Positions 46,115 to 57,690 of a stretch of DNA of 64,000 nucleotides are shown piece after piece. The position numbers and the translations under genes were made by a program. Each line of letters begins with the position of its first letter. Within the stretch, counting starts at the first letter, position 1. The DNA is taken from the NCBI GenBank assembly GCA_029718625.1, contig CM056380.1, forward strand, positions 41,296,169 through 41,360,168. The letters run 5' to 3'. A model generated the notes under the pieces. It was not told where the DNA came from and did not search any database. It saw only the letters and a program-made list of their open reading frames with translations. This stretch comes from Synaphobranchus kaupii (Eukaryota > Chordata > Actinopteri > Anguilliformes > Synaphobranchidae).

Positions 46115-46684
46115 CACTACCTCTCTGTGGTTTCGAGAAGAGACTTCCTGCAGACATCCACCGTTAAGCCCCACGTCCACCGCCAGGGCCCTCGGGGCCT
46201 GAGCATGGACCTGGAAGTTGCGTCATGTGCCCTGGCGTCACTTCTGACCACATGCATGGACCTTTTCGTTACTTCCCAGTGTTGCCAGATGTACGATAAT
46301 TATCGTATTTGTACGATAATTTTAACAACTGTACGATATACGATCAATAATTCCAAAAAAGCCCGAATGTACGATAATTTTGCCATTTCAATAAACCCAC
46401 AACGAAACCTTGTTTGTGATTTGAGAGCAACCAATCATATCATCAGCACCACTGATCACGCCTGCAGCCAATCACAGCTCTCATGCCTGATTGCCTGCAG
46501 CCAGTAGGTAAAGTGGAAAAAGAAATTAGACACGTGAGGCATAAGGCACGTGAACTTAGCTACTGCTAGCTACACAACTGCTTCAGTCAGCGGCACACGC
46601 AGCGCAGTAGTTGTAGTTGAACTTTAGCAGACAGTTAGCATTTTGATAGTTAGTTCATTCATTCAGTTAACGTTAAGTGTAAAT

Positions 46685-48823
46685 ATGAGTTCGGAGGACG
46701 GAGGAGAAGCTACCAAAAAACGTAAAGAGCATGGCAGCACGGCCACGGACACAGATGGGCGTAAGACGAAACATCATCGAGTGCAGCTTTACCGCTCTGT
46801 GTGGGAGTTGGAGCCCATTTTCAAGGGATGGCTGAAACCTGTTGCTGGGAACGAGACAAAGGCCTTCTGTCGCTGTTGCAATGTCCAGATGGTGTCTGAA
46901 ATCACGGTTCTTAAGAACCATGCCAAGGGGACCAAACACATGGAAAAGGTAAAATGTCTGGCTCCAAATCAAGTATCCATTGTCCAGTGTCTACAACAAA
47001 CGAAAGAAAAAGAAAAGCTGGAAACCATGGTGAAAACAGCCGAAATTAAGCTAGCGGGGTTTTTAGCCGAGCACAATATTGCCATGAGATCAGCCGATCA
47101 TTTGGTGGAAGTAATAAAAGACATTTTCAAAGACTCTAAAACAGCTCAGGGCTTGAATCTTGGTCGCACAAAGGCAACCGCGATCACTAAGCATGTTATT
47201 GGAGATTGCTATTTTGAGGACATGTCAGACATATTGAAAAAGAAGAAATTCAGCGTGCTCATTGACGAGTCAACAGACATTGGCACAGTGAAAACACTTT
47301 GCATTGTTGTTCGTTTCTTTGATGATGGATCCAAATCTGTCCAGACCCGTTTCTGGAAATTGGCTCAAGTATTTTCTGCTGAGAACAGGGAGTTTGTCAC
47401 TTTGGGGGCTTCGGCAGAAAGGCTGTATACAGAAATGATAAAGTCCTTCACAGACACCAATGTCCCACTGAAGAACATTGTGGGATTTGCCTCGGATGGG
47501 TGCAACACCATGATGGGTAAAAACAACTCTGTCTCAAGTCGACTGAAAAATGACCTGCCGGGGATAACTGCAACGATGCATCTGTCACTCATTGCATCTC
47601 TGCGCAAGCGCGGCCTGCAAACAGCTTCCCCGAATGTGTGAGGATTTAGCCAGGGATGTGTATGGCTATTTCAAAAACAGCGCCAAGCGTGTGGCACAGC
47701 TAAAAGAATTTCAGGAATTCTGTCATGTTGAGCCTCATAAACTTCTGAAACCATCTCAGACCCGCTGGCTCTCTCTCCACCAAGTTGTCAAGCGGATGTG
47801 CACACAGTGGGATGCTCTGAGACTTTTCTTCACCGACCAGTGGCTGGAAGCGAGATTAAATGCAGCAGAAAACATATTCAATGCTTGAACAATGAATCAC
47901 TGAGACTGTATTTCCACTTTTTGGACTGGGTTCTGCCAAAGTTCACAGGCCTTAACGAGCAACTGAGGAACAAGATGTGTGAAACGTATAAGGACCTCCT
48001 TTTGTCTTTCATGGACAGGGACTATGTTCTCCACAACAACATCGCCCGGATTGACCCGACAGACACTGCAAGGACCCTACCACTTAATGCAATGTATTTG
48101 GGTGTCAGTGTGATGCAACGCCTCAACACTACGCAGCAGCTTCCGCCTGCTGCCGTCACAGACTTTCGCATGTGATGTCAAATGTTTGTCAAAGTTGCTT
48201 GCCAAGAAATACAGAAACGTTTCAACTTTGATGACCCAATCCTAACCCAAATCGAGTGCCTCTCTCCTGCCATCGCGATTGATGCACACTCACGAGCACT
48301 GTACCCGTCCCTGTTCCCTTTGATGCAAACAGTGCCACGAATATTGGACATGAATGACACTGACCGTGTTCAGGCAATTGATGACGAGTGGAGAAAGATG
48401 CCCCTAATGAACCTGCCTGCCAGCTCCAAAGAAATGGATGTGGATGCATTCTGGTATAATGCCTTACAAATTAAAGACTTGGGGGGTGAACAAGTGTTTA
48501 AACACTTGGCGTCATTTGTGCTTGATGTACTTGTTTTCCCCCACTCAAACGCCTCATGTGAGCGTGTTTTCTCAAAAGTGAACTTACTCAAAACAAAGCC
48601 TCGGAACAGACTTATCACAGACACTCTCAATGGACTCATGCACACATCAGCATGTGTAAAGATAGCTGGTGGATGCTCAAAATTCACACCAACAGAAACA
48701 ATGCTGCGCTCAATGACTGCATCCAATCTTTACAAAAAGAAAGGACCTTCAACCTCAGCTGCACCCGATGCTTCAATGACAGACAGCGATTCGGACCGGA
48801 GGTCGAATTCGACTATTAGGTAA
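46685..48823 (+). pseudogene. hAT transposase, copy 2 (broken)
   Basis: The likely start is 46685 (MSSEDGG); an upstream in-frame ATG at 46643 is less likely. The frame to 47641 has a KKRKE basic stretch, a C2H2/BED-like finger (CRCCNVQM...KNHAKGTKH), the LIDESTD block with the first catalytic aspartate, and ASDGCNTMMG. A 2-base loss near 47571 and a 1-base loss near 47886 break it. A TGA at 48173-48175 is in frame with the last part (48182-48823), which contains HSNASCERVFS of the dimerisation domain. A deletion near 47945-47965 relative to copy 1 is also seen. It cannot make a full protein. Confidence 0.93.
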
Positions 48824-49091
48824 GTTTAGCAATGTAATTATTCTATAGTATGGGTGGCATTAATTTGAGCTCTTCTTTGTGTTAGCAATTAATCCCCTTA
48901 ATATATACTCTGGGAGTAGTGTCAATATTCATATAATATATATTGTAAGCTATTTTTATTGAGTTGCCTCTTAGCTTAAGGCTCTGAGTGAGTTAAGTTC
49001 CCTCTGGTAAAGCAGTGACGCAGTGAGTAGATCTGGGTCTTTTATTTTGAAGGGTAAGAACGGAAGGAGTGATTGTGTAATGGGCTGCGAT

Positions 49092-49111
49092 CTATTTTTA
49101 TACAGTCTATG
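49092..49111. mobile_element. 20-bp micro-insertion with 8-bp duplication
   Basis: CTATTTTTATACAGTCTATG is flanked by perfect GCTGCGAT repeats (49084-49091 and 49112-49119). hAT copy 1 lacks the insert at the same place (near 17695). The motif recurs elsewhere in the window. Confidence 0.85.
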
Positions 49112-49359
49112 GCTGCGATTGACTCTGTGTGTGAAGCGATAAACAGTTGCCGTCTTGTTCAGACGACGGAGCCTCCGTGTTATTACATTAATATAGTGCA
49201 CATGGCATAGTTTTGCCATTCAATGTAGTATCCTGGCCCCTTCCCAGGTTGTTTCAGTATACGATAGTTTTTGTTAAAATACGATAATTTTAAAGTCGCA
49301 GTACGATATTGCTGTATTTTCCATCTGGCAACACTGTTACTTCCCCATTCTGTTTGCAG

Positions 49360-50047
49360 AACACACTAAACGAGCCGGACGTGTCTTCATTTGTCCAAGC
49401 AAGTTTATTATTTTTTCTAATAAGTGGATTTCAACGAGCCGACATCTGCCAACAAGGTAAATGATGCCAATGTACTGTTGGAGTCAATGACGTTACCGTT
49501 AAGCAGCAGACAACAACTTAATACTAGGAGTTGGCTAGCTAGCTCACGTTAGCAAATTAACACTAATGTGACCAACTTGTATGTTGTTTTTTCCATTGCT
49601 GTTTATTTGTAGCGCAGCAAACGTTTGCAATCATGATAAGTCATGAATCATAATGTTTTTGTAACGTAACTAGCTAACGTAAGCTAACGTTAAGTAGTAA
49701 CTAGCTTTCTAACCATTAGTGTTTGTCCAATGGCAGTTAAGTAACGACATACTTTATATATTGTTTGTTTTACAAACATTAGCACTAAAATTAACGTCAG
49801 TTTTATGTGTGTTGCTAATGTAACGTTAACGTTATGTATGTAACAGATAGCCAACATGTAATGTTATTATTGGCAATCATTATTTGTACGAACGTGTTAA
49901 GTTACTGTACTTATTCTGTTATGTTTTTTTTTTTTTTTTTTTTTACAGATGCATCATTCCATTCTACAGGGAAATTCAAATGTACAACTTTATACGTTTC
50001 ACGACAGATGCACAACCTGCTGCAAATTGTATCACTGTCCACTTTAA
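49360..50047 (+). pseudogene. copy A of C2H2-type exon pair, truncated
   Basis: A 97-bp exon-like block (49360-49456) lies between CTGTTTGCAG and GTAAATG. Next, after a T tract and TTTACAG, an ATG at 49949 opens 32 codons (MHHSILQGNS to CTTCCKLYHCPL) ending in TAA at 50045. Copy B continues where this one stops, so the zinc finger is lost here. A 5'-untranslated exon followed by the first coding exon is a reasonable reading. No named gene is recognised. Confidence 0.5.
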
Positions 50048-50373
50048 CAAAAGAATACCTGATCCCTTCTCTGGTCTGGCTTCCCTGTAATAATGTGCAC
50101 GTGTTATATTTACTGTGTATTACTGGAGTGTAACGATTGAAGAAGAAATTTCCCATTGTGGGATCAATAAAGTACTACTACATCCTCAGTGCTTTCAACA
50201 CGATTCTACCACACCTACTAGCAGTCATTGCAAGTCTACACTACAGCTTCATCGACATTATTGATGTATCCAACTATGGAGTCGTCAGTTCCAAACTTAA
50301 TTTACAAACTCAGTAGTGATCTAAGGGTTTATATGCATATTATGAACCTTGCTAGATTTTTGAAAATGTTATT
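50048..50373. repeat. LINE/SINE-like 3' tail and flank
   Basis: CCCATTGTGGGATCAATAAA followed by GTACTACTAC at about 50152-50182 resembles the 3' end of L2-related fish LINEs and SINEs. No gene in this stretch. Confidence 0.5.
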
Positions 50374-50652
50374 TTGAGGTATAATAGGCATCTCAATACA
50401 AGCCAGCAGACTGTTCCCAATGTTGAACTCTTTGTCCATACCATTAAACACTGTGCAACACTAAATACAAATGATTGTGCAGCACTGTACAATTTCTGGC
50501 AGAAGGCATGTTTTAAGCATTGCAGAACCATGGACATATTCCATGACCTTATGCAAGGTTTATTTGTGCTGAGGTGTATGTGTGATATAGGAATAGGGAA
50601 TATGGCTAACATTTTCTTCATCACTTTATATGAGTCTACCAGGGAACTTTAA
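50374..50652 (+). CDS. hypothetical ORF, 92 codons
   Basis: The frame reads RYNRHLNTSQQTVPNVELF onward and contains five cysteines in a C-x-ALYNFWQKAC-x2-HC pattern and a hydrophobic end. It opens without a clear Kozak context. It may be an exon of the duplicated gene family beside it or a relic of a mobile element. I do not recognise it. Confidence 0.3.
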   Translation: MRYNRHLNTSQQTVPNVELFVHTIKHCATLNTNDCAALYNFWQKACFKHCRTMDIFHDLMQGLFVLRCMCDIGIGNMANIFFITLYESTREL

Positions 50653-50902
50653 AAGTACAAATAACCCAAAATGATGGAATGACAGAAGAACAGATTAGGC
50701 AGCCATAGACTTTAGCAACCACACAAATTAATAATTTGTAAAATACTTTTTTTTTTTTTTTGGAATATCAAATAGTCTAATAAGAAAATAACAAAGGGAA
50801 AAAAGGACAACCAATAAGAACTTACACGACACACTGAACACCCATGCAATCTAAAACTATATATATATTTATGTACACTATATAACACAAGTAGTCCTTA
50901 CT
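50653..50902. other. non-coding spacer
   Basis: AT-rich with a poly-T run at about 50748-50761; nothing else seen. Confidence 0.4.
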
Positions 50903-51246
50903 CTAGCCTACCTCCTCAGGCTGTAAGGGAAGAAGACAGAAAATTATGTAACGCCTGTGGTCCACAATTTCAATTAAGAATCGCTCCATATCCTGCTGGT
51001 TACTGAAAATAAAAACAAATGGTCCCACAATCTCGTCGTGCTCTGCTTCCCCAACCACGTCAGCGAGCCGGGTCTATGCAATGAGGGCCTCGGCCACCTC
51101 GCTCTCCTCCATTCCCAGGACACGGGGCAGCTGGATTGGACTGTCTTGCATGAAAGTGTCCACTAACTTACAAATGAACCATAATGCATCTTGTTGACAG
51201 TACGAATATCTTACACCATCTAATTGTTTAAATGGTGAAGAATTGC
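50903..51246 (-). pseudogene. decayed coding exon, unknown family
   Basis: On the minus strand about 114 codons read NSSPFKQLDGVRYSYCQQDA, then KLVDTFMQDSPIQLPRVLGM, then TRLADVVGEAEHDEIVGPFV and ERFLIEIVDHRRYIIFCLLP, with one stop (TAG) in the middle and a terminal TAG near 50903. The acidic, residue-balanced composition looks protein-coding. It lies downstream of the copy B C2H2 exon on the same strand and is probably a later exon of that gene. Confidence 0.5.
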
Positions 51247-51804
51247 TTCGTATTTGTCAATGACACTTCTGTTCGTTGCCGGTACTTGCAATTACGTTCG
51301 AGAAATAAGAGGGTCTTGAATCGGTTCTGTGATGAAAGACAGTAGCTATAACTTCTTTATTAGCATGATGTTTATGTCAGCTTCTAGTCTAACATTACTT
51401 ACACTCCAAACCGGCCCAGCGTTTATACACAGAAAACAGGAAATGTCATGTAGGTGATAACAAAAGGTAGGCTAGACAGGGAAGTCTTGTGGCTATGTTA
51501 CTTCACTCCTATCTCTGGTTCTTCTTCCTAGTTTCCTGTCTCAGGGCTTAGATCAATAACTTTATTTCACACGTTATTCTACCAGGCTAGGATTCCCAGG
51601 AAACTCGGGGGGGGCATTCATGCAGGTGACAATGAGTACTTAACAATGCGAGAGGGGGAGGAAATTAACATAGCTCATTTCCCAGGCCGTTCAGCACCTA
51701 AGTCTCTAATATGTTGGGGCATACAGATTCTACTTTAAACTGAAACATGTTGCTAAACACACTTTGAAATTACTAAAATCTAACAATTGTTTAAACAAAC
51801 ATAC
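51247..51804. other. intron-like stretch of copy B
   Basis: No coding motif. Contains a run of G/C (GGGGGGGC at about 51609) and AT-rich sequence, between two exon-like blocks on the minus strand. Confidence 0.4.
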
Positions 51805-51970
51805 CTTTGAAAGTCAGTGCATTTTTTAGATGGAAATATACATGAGACTTTAATCGATTAAGTTTTGTGGGTTTGAAGGTCAGGCAAAGTGGACAGTGAT
51901 ATAAATTGCAGCAGGTTGTGCATCTGTCAAGTTCTAAATTTTAATTGCCCTGGGGAATGGAATGATGCAT
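51805..51970 (-). pseudogene. copy B C2H2 zinc-finger exon
   Basis: The minus strand reads ACAG then ATGCATCATTCC at 51970 and ends with AAAG before GTATGTTT at 51804. The frame gives MHHSIPQGN, a TAA at codon 10 where copy A has TCA, then CTTCCNLYHCPLCLTFK and LKSHVYFHLKNALTFK. The CPLC-x13-H-x3-H spacing is a C2H2 finger. Splice-like borders on both sides support an internal or first coding exon. It is a pseudogene because of the early stop. Confidence 0.6.
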
Positions 51971-52349
51971 CTGTAAAAAAAAAACATAACAGAATAAGTA
52001 CAATAACATTTAAAATGGCTCTATTTAATACAGTACAATAACTGAATATGTTCGTACAAATAATGATTGCCAATAATAACATTACATGTTGGCTATCTGT
52101 ACTTATATTTTTTATTTCATGAGTTGATTCTGATTGTGGCATGAACTGGCTCACTCCCAGTCACGTTTATATTCTTTATAGATAGCTTTAGAGAGCCAAG
52201 GTTGCCATTGCTCTACAATAGCTTGGGGGACTATTTACTGACCAGGCCAAAATGATCCATTTATCACCCTCGTTGAAATCCACTTATTAGAAAAAAGAAC
52301 AAACTTGCTTGGACAAATGAAGACACGTCCGACTCGTTTAGTGTGTTCT

Positions 52350-54148
52350 TCTTCTTCTTCTTCTTTGGGTTTTAACGGCAGCTTGCATCCTTAATGTTGC
52401 ACTACTGCCATCTTCTGGAGTTAGTTAACTCCTGTAGTCCAGTATATTAAATTTTCCTCACCAGTCCTGTTCTTATTAGGAAGCTGACAAAGCATCTTCT
52501 GCCTTGTCCACTTCCACCACACTCCAGTATTTTCTGTACTCCTGCTCCTGTTAGCCCTAATCTTTTCATTTCTTCCATCATGTCCATTCTCTCTAATACA
52601 TATTTCCTGCAACTAATAAGTACATGCTCTACAGTTTCTGGTACCTGACAATGATCACAATAACCGGTTGGATGCTTCCCTATTATGTGCAGTGTACTGT
52701 TTAGATTACTGTGCCCTATTCTTAACCTAGTCATGATTGTCTCCTCTTTTTTGCTTCCTCCCCTACTTCTCACATTACCAACTCTATTTTGAATGGAATG
52801 TAGCTGTCTTCCTCTTATCTCCTGATCCCATTTCTGCTGCCACTCTTTATTGATTTCCTTCCATACAATGCCCCTTCCTTCTGATTTTGAGAGTCTAACA
52901 TGTGTATCTATGTTTTCTTTTTTAACAGCTTGTTTAGCCAGTTTGTCCACTCTTTCATTACCCAAAATGCCTGTATGAGCAGGTATCCAAATGAATATGA
53001 CCTCCGTGCTTTGTTTCCTTATTCTTGTGTGTATTGACATTATTTCATAAAGTAAATCCTGTCGTTTACTGGATACATCTGACAAGAGACTGTACAGAGG
53101 AGAGACTGAATCACTACATATTAGGACTTTCTTTGGTTTGTTTTGTTCAATCCATTCTAGAGCCATCAAGATGGCGTACAGCTCAACCGTATATACACTT
53201 AGGTGATTTGAGGTCCTCCTACATATCTCACCTCTATGGCTTGGAACTGCAACTGCAGAACCTGTGTTTCCTGTTATTGGATCCTTTGATCCATCTGTAA
53301 AAACCTGCACATAGTCTTTATACTTAACTTCCTTATAGCTATAAAATTCACTCACCAGATCTGCACTTTTATTTATTGCCTTAATTTGCAATAATTTCAA
53401 ATCTACCACCAGAGTTTCTAGTGTCCACACTGGGATTATAGGCCATATTACAGTTGGACAAAACTCCTTGTCATGCACTCCTAAGTCTCTTGCTGCTGCA
53501 TCTCCTGTCCAGCCAAAACTTACCTTTTTTTTCCTCTCCCTTTCCCAGCTGGCCTGCAGCACTCTCTTGGTTGGATGACTTATCTCCATGCCCCCTCAGA
53601 TTTATCCAGTAGTTTACCAGCAGCTGTTTCCGACGAAGACACAGTGGCATTTCTCCTGCCTCAACCTGAATTGCACACACTGGCGATGTTCTCACTGCAC
53701 CTAAACACACTCTCAAGGCCTGAGCTTGTATTACATCCAGCCCCGCAATCACAGATTTTTCTGCTGATCCATATACCACACTCCCATAGTCTAGTCTTGA
53801 TCTAATTAGAGCAATATATATATATTTCAGTGATGCAATATCAGTTCCCCACCCCACTCCTGCAAGACATCTCATAACATTTATAACTTTCTTACACTTC
53901 TCCTCCACACTTCTAATATGCTCTCTCCACGTTAATCTCGGGTCAAAATACACTCCCAAGAAACGAAAACTTTCAACTTTCTCCAAGTTACTTCCATATA
54001 ATTTCAGATGATTAATTTCCCTATGTTTCTTTCTTGTGAAGAGCATAACTTTTGTCTTCTCTACTGAGAATTTAAATCCCCATTTCGTCCCCCACATTTC
54101 CACTTGCCGAATCCCATCTTGTATTTTCTTAACTATATGTTCCACATT
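52350..54148 (-). mobile_element. I/Nimb-type LINE, 5' truncated
   Basis: Perfect 16-bp duplication TCGTTTAGTGTGTTCT lies at 52334-52349 and 54149-54164, and copy A has this site only once. The minus-strand 3' end is an (AAG)n tail after CCGTTAAAACCCAAAG. The body carries the end of a reverse transcriptase and an RNase H domain, as in the I superfamily; a Nimb-clade assignment is by memory of the RNase H and tail. Confidence 0.92.
52447..54148 (-). pseudogene. LINE reverse transcriptase end, RNase H and zinc motif
   Basis: The 54148-53471 frame has the palm-thumb blocks (FSVEKTKVMLF; FRFLGVYFDPRLTW) and a long C-terminal helix region. A frameshift near 53560-53580 leads to the 53589-52447 frame, where RNase H has D (FTDGSK), E (VELYAIL), D (ICSDSVS) and D (NERVDKLA). 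The end has a C-x2-C-x7-H-x4-C motif in GYCDHCQVPETVEHVLISC. The catalytic palm upstream is lost by 5' truncation, so it is dead. Confidence 0.92.
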
Positions 54149-54345
54149 TCGTTTAGTGTGTTCTGCAAACAGAATGGGGAAGTAACGAATAGGTCCATGC
54201 ACGTGGTCGGAAGTGACGCCAGGGCACATGACGCAACTTCCAGGTCCATGCTCAGGCCCCGAGGGGCCTGGCGGTGGACGTGGGGCTTAACGGTGGATGT
54301 CTGCAGGAAGACTCAGCAGTCAAATCTCAGACCACAGAAGGGATC

Positions 54346-57300
54346 GTTAAGAGACGTAACATTTTGAACGGGAGTACAAATGGACAATTGGGTGTCTTGT
54401 AATTTGTAATTGGAAGTGAAGATGCATGTCTCTAGGACAGTTGTCATGCACAAAGCGTTTGTTTTCAGTAGAGAAGGTTGCATGGTATGATTGGTCCAAC
54501 TGCCAACAATAAGAACAATGTTAAATTTAGTGATTCATACGTTGTGTTAACTTGATTTCAGTTTCATTACTTTATCAGACTCTGAGCAGTATTGCTTTGA
54601 ACCGGGAGGTGGATAGGGATGCTCGGTGACTTCCATGCAACGTGTAGCAACCGAAAACGATGACGCGTGTATAGCCCCGCATACAATTCCCAGTTTTCAT
54701 AACTTATCCATGGCAATTTTGTATATAATTTTCCCAGTGGGTAAAGCGGTACCCCACTCCTCTCTTGCAGAGATGAGGGACAACTGAAAACATTGCTTTA
54801 AGGCTCGCCACGCGCCTGATTGTCTTTGCCCTCATAATTTGCCCTCATAATAATGAGTGTGTAACAAATTCAGCAAGGTGCTTCGTTGTCATAAAGCGTA
54901 TTTTTAGATCATAACTTAGTCTTGATGTGTTACTTGCTTTTCCCACGGCCTCAGAAATCGAGAAAATATCAGAGAGAGGGAGAAAGAAAATGTGATTGCA
55001 GCGATTAAATTAATTATGTTGGAAAACGTTTTTAAAAAAAGTTAGACTAGATTTCCTGTATCATAACCTTATACGACTGTATACCTTCGAAAAGTTGGAA
55101 AAATCGTATTTTATATAGGCAAACTTGATACCTATGGCAAAATAAAATCAAACTAATGGAAAACTTTAGCTGGCTAGCATTAGCGATACACACACACACT
55201 GAATTGGCTTTGTTTATGGTTTTTTCCTGGTCACGTCAGCCCACGTTAACGACATTAGCTTTTTTTTTTTTTTTTTTCGCCAGGCAGAATTTTGTTGCTT
55301 AGCAGAATTAGTAGGGGCAAAAACATTTCTGCCCCTCCGCCCAATATAATTTTCAGCAGGTTTTCCCTGCTTACGTAGATCACGCTCACGTTGTTTCCCT
55401 AGCAATGGTGGGGCAGAGTGCTCCGCTGCCCCACAGCAGAGACATAGGACAGGGAGCGCAGTCCACAGAATGAGCACACACATACAAGGAAACTACTCAA
55501 AAACATCACTATAAGGAGTGTGAGTCAAGTTTATTATATTTATACATGCCAATTTCACGATTGAATCCCTGTTTTGCATTAAATATAAAATACATTTTGC
55601 CACAACATTCAGATGTTACGAGTAGCTATCTTGCACAACAGCGCCACATCTGTTGGGGCACTGCCCCTAATGTAAAAACGCCACTGCCTGTATGTAGGTG
55701 AAGCCCACATCATTGATTTATAATGACTGGCTTTGGGGTCTTGTCTCCCTGCAACCTGCGCATGCAATCTCACCCCCAGGCAAATTAGAGAGCTTGTTAG
55801 GGGATTTGCCTTGGAGACATAACCATTGATGACAACGTCGGCATGATCTTTTGCCACGTCCGTTTCCCTGGAAACATCTTGCCCATACAAAGCCACTCTG
55901 GCTGCTACTGGATATAATGGCAGCTAATAGCTGGTATTGATTTTTTTTTTTCTTTAAGATTGAACAAGCTCTGTGCACAGTACACATAAAGTGAATGCGT
56001 TTGTCCTCTGAGCTTAAAGCATTAGTGAGCACTGTTGGACACAGCAGTGGTGATTCAGGCCTTAACACACATGTAAAGGCCCACATGTTGTCCGCTGGTT
56101 TATAACGCCATTGACTATGAGTTTTCCTGATTGGATTGATTTCCTAATGTAGCCATAGGGATGTTTGTATGTTAACAGTAGAAGCAAGTGTGTGTGCGTG
56201 AGCGTGTGTGCACATGCGCACAAGCATCCACGGCCCTTCAGTGCAGGTTTGTAATCCTTATCCACACAAGCTCCACAGTACGGCTGACCTGGAATCCCCA
56301 GCCACGCCCCTCTAATCCACAAATGATAGGTCACTAAAAAAATGGCACGGGTTAATGCAAATGGGAAAACATTGATTTCTTACCCCCTCAGTTATTTCTT
56401 ACACCCATTTTGAATAGGAGAAACATGAAACAGGGATTGATGTCCTTTGGATCTGAAATGTTTAACTGTGAAAGACATGAAAAATGCACTCATTTTAGGA
56501 ATTTGAATGCATTAGCATAATTTTAAATGGGCTACTCATTTTGTATCTATAGTCCATAATTGAAGTTAACCAAGAATCAAACTAGTGGTAATGGAATCTT
56601 ATCAGAATCTCCCTTCCCTCTCACATTGGCTTTAGTTTGTGATGTCTCCTTTTCAGAGCTGAGCTTTATTTATGAACTGTTTGATATCTTTCCTCCCTGC
56701 ATCAAATGCTGTTGTATTGTTAGCAATAGCAATAAGATGTGTCCCTTCGTCCAGTCTGCAGGGTGTGAAATTAACCCCAACCTGCCACCAGCCAAATGCT
56801 GGGAAAATCTTGATTGTGGCTTGGAAGATTTTTTCTCTAGCAGCCACTTTAGCAAGTAACCAACCAGGTTGTGTTATATTGAAAAAGCTAATGCGGCTGG
56901 TAAAAAGTTGAAAGTGGCTGGTGATTTTTAGAATCCGCAAGCCACTCTGGCCAGTGGGTGAAAAAGTAAATTTCATAATTCATATCCTGCTAGTCTACTA
57001 TTTTGGAATTCTCAACAAAAAGGTTGACTTTTGGTTTTAATGTGCAGTTTTGCCTATGATGCTAAGGGTGTTAGGATCCTGTAATCTGTGTTTATTCTTT
57101 ATTATTTTTCCTGTTTTCTTTCCCTTGCGATTGTCAGTCCGCGTTCCATGTTTCTGAGATTCCACCCCGTCTTTGTCATTGCACTATTCGGGTGATTTTG
57201 GGAACATTCAGGTTTCTTCTGTATTTTGTATATCTCGTTTTCTTCCTTCTGACTTTATTTATATTTGTATATAATACTAATGTACTAATCATACTGTTAG

Positions 57301-57690
57301 ATTAGATTTAATACTAACCTGCTAACAAACTAACATGTATATAATACTAACCTACTAACATTAGGGTTCTAGAGTTTGTAAGACAGGAATTGACACCCCA
57401 GAGCACCTAAGAACACAATACCGGGAAGTGGTAATGCTTCTGGTGCCGGGATGTTTGCTGGGACCATCTGGCCTCAGGTTTACGGTGTCCGAGAATGTCC
57501 TAGGATTTTATGATCCTGGGAGAGACTTTAATCTGTTTGAAACTCCCGCGCACGGACAATGCAAGACTGCCCCCGCCTGACGTCACTGAGACAGGCCACA
57601 TCCTTTTCATTCAAATCACAGCATGGTATAACAGTACAGACTGCGTTGGTCTTCCTAAAGCTTAAAAACCTTAAAATGTGATGAATATCT
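54346..57690. other. non-coding, with dispersed repeats
   Basis: No gene is supported. Seen are a poly-T run (55261-55278), a GTGTGTGTGCGTG-type run near 56190, and a hAT-end-like AACGCCACTGCCTG at about 55676. A CACTTTAGCAAGTAACCAAC region at 56850 looks like part of a dispersed repeat. Short ORFs (for example 55214-55483 and 56062-56334, minus) lack domains. Confidence 0.4.

Larger units (their letters stand above)
46277..49336 (+). mobile_element. hAT transposon, copy 2
   Basis: CAGTGTTGCCAGAT at 46277 and its reverse complement ending 49336 define the ends. The 8-bp target duplication TTACTTCC lies at 46269-46276 and 49337-49344. The other copy of the host segment (near 54180) has a single TTACTTCC, confirming the insertion point. 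TACGATAA words cluster in the first 110 bp. Length is 3060 bp. Confidence 0.97.
46115..54345. repeat. inverted duplication of an exon-bearing segment
   Basis: The sequence at 46115-46276 plus 49337-50048 (copy A, plus strand) matches the minus strand of 54345-54149 plus 52333-51890 (copy B). Shared stretches include CTGTTTGCAGAACACACTAA, GTGGATTTCAACGAG, AGATAGCCAACATGTAATG and TTTACAGATGCATCATTCC. Copy A is interrupted by a hAT transposon and copy B by a LINE. Confidence 0.9.
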
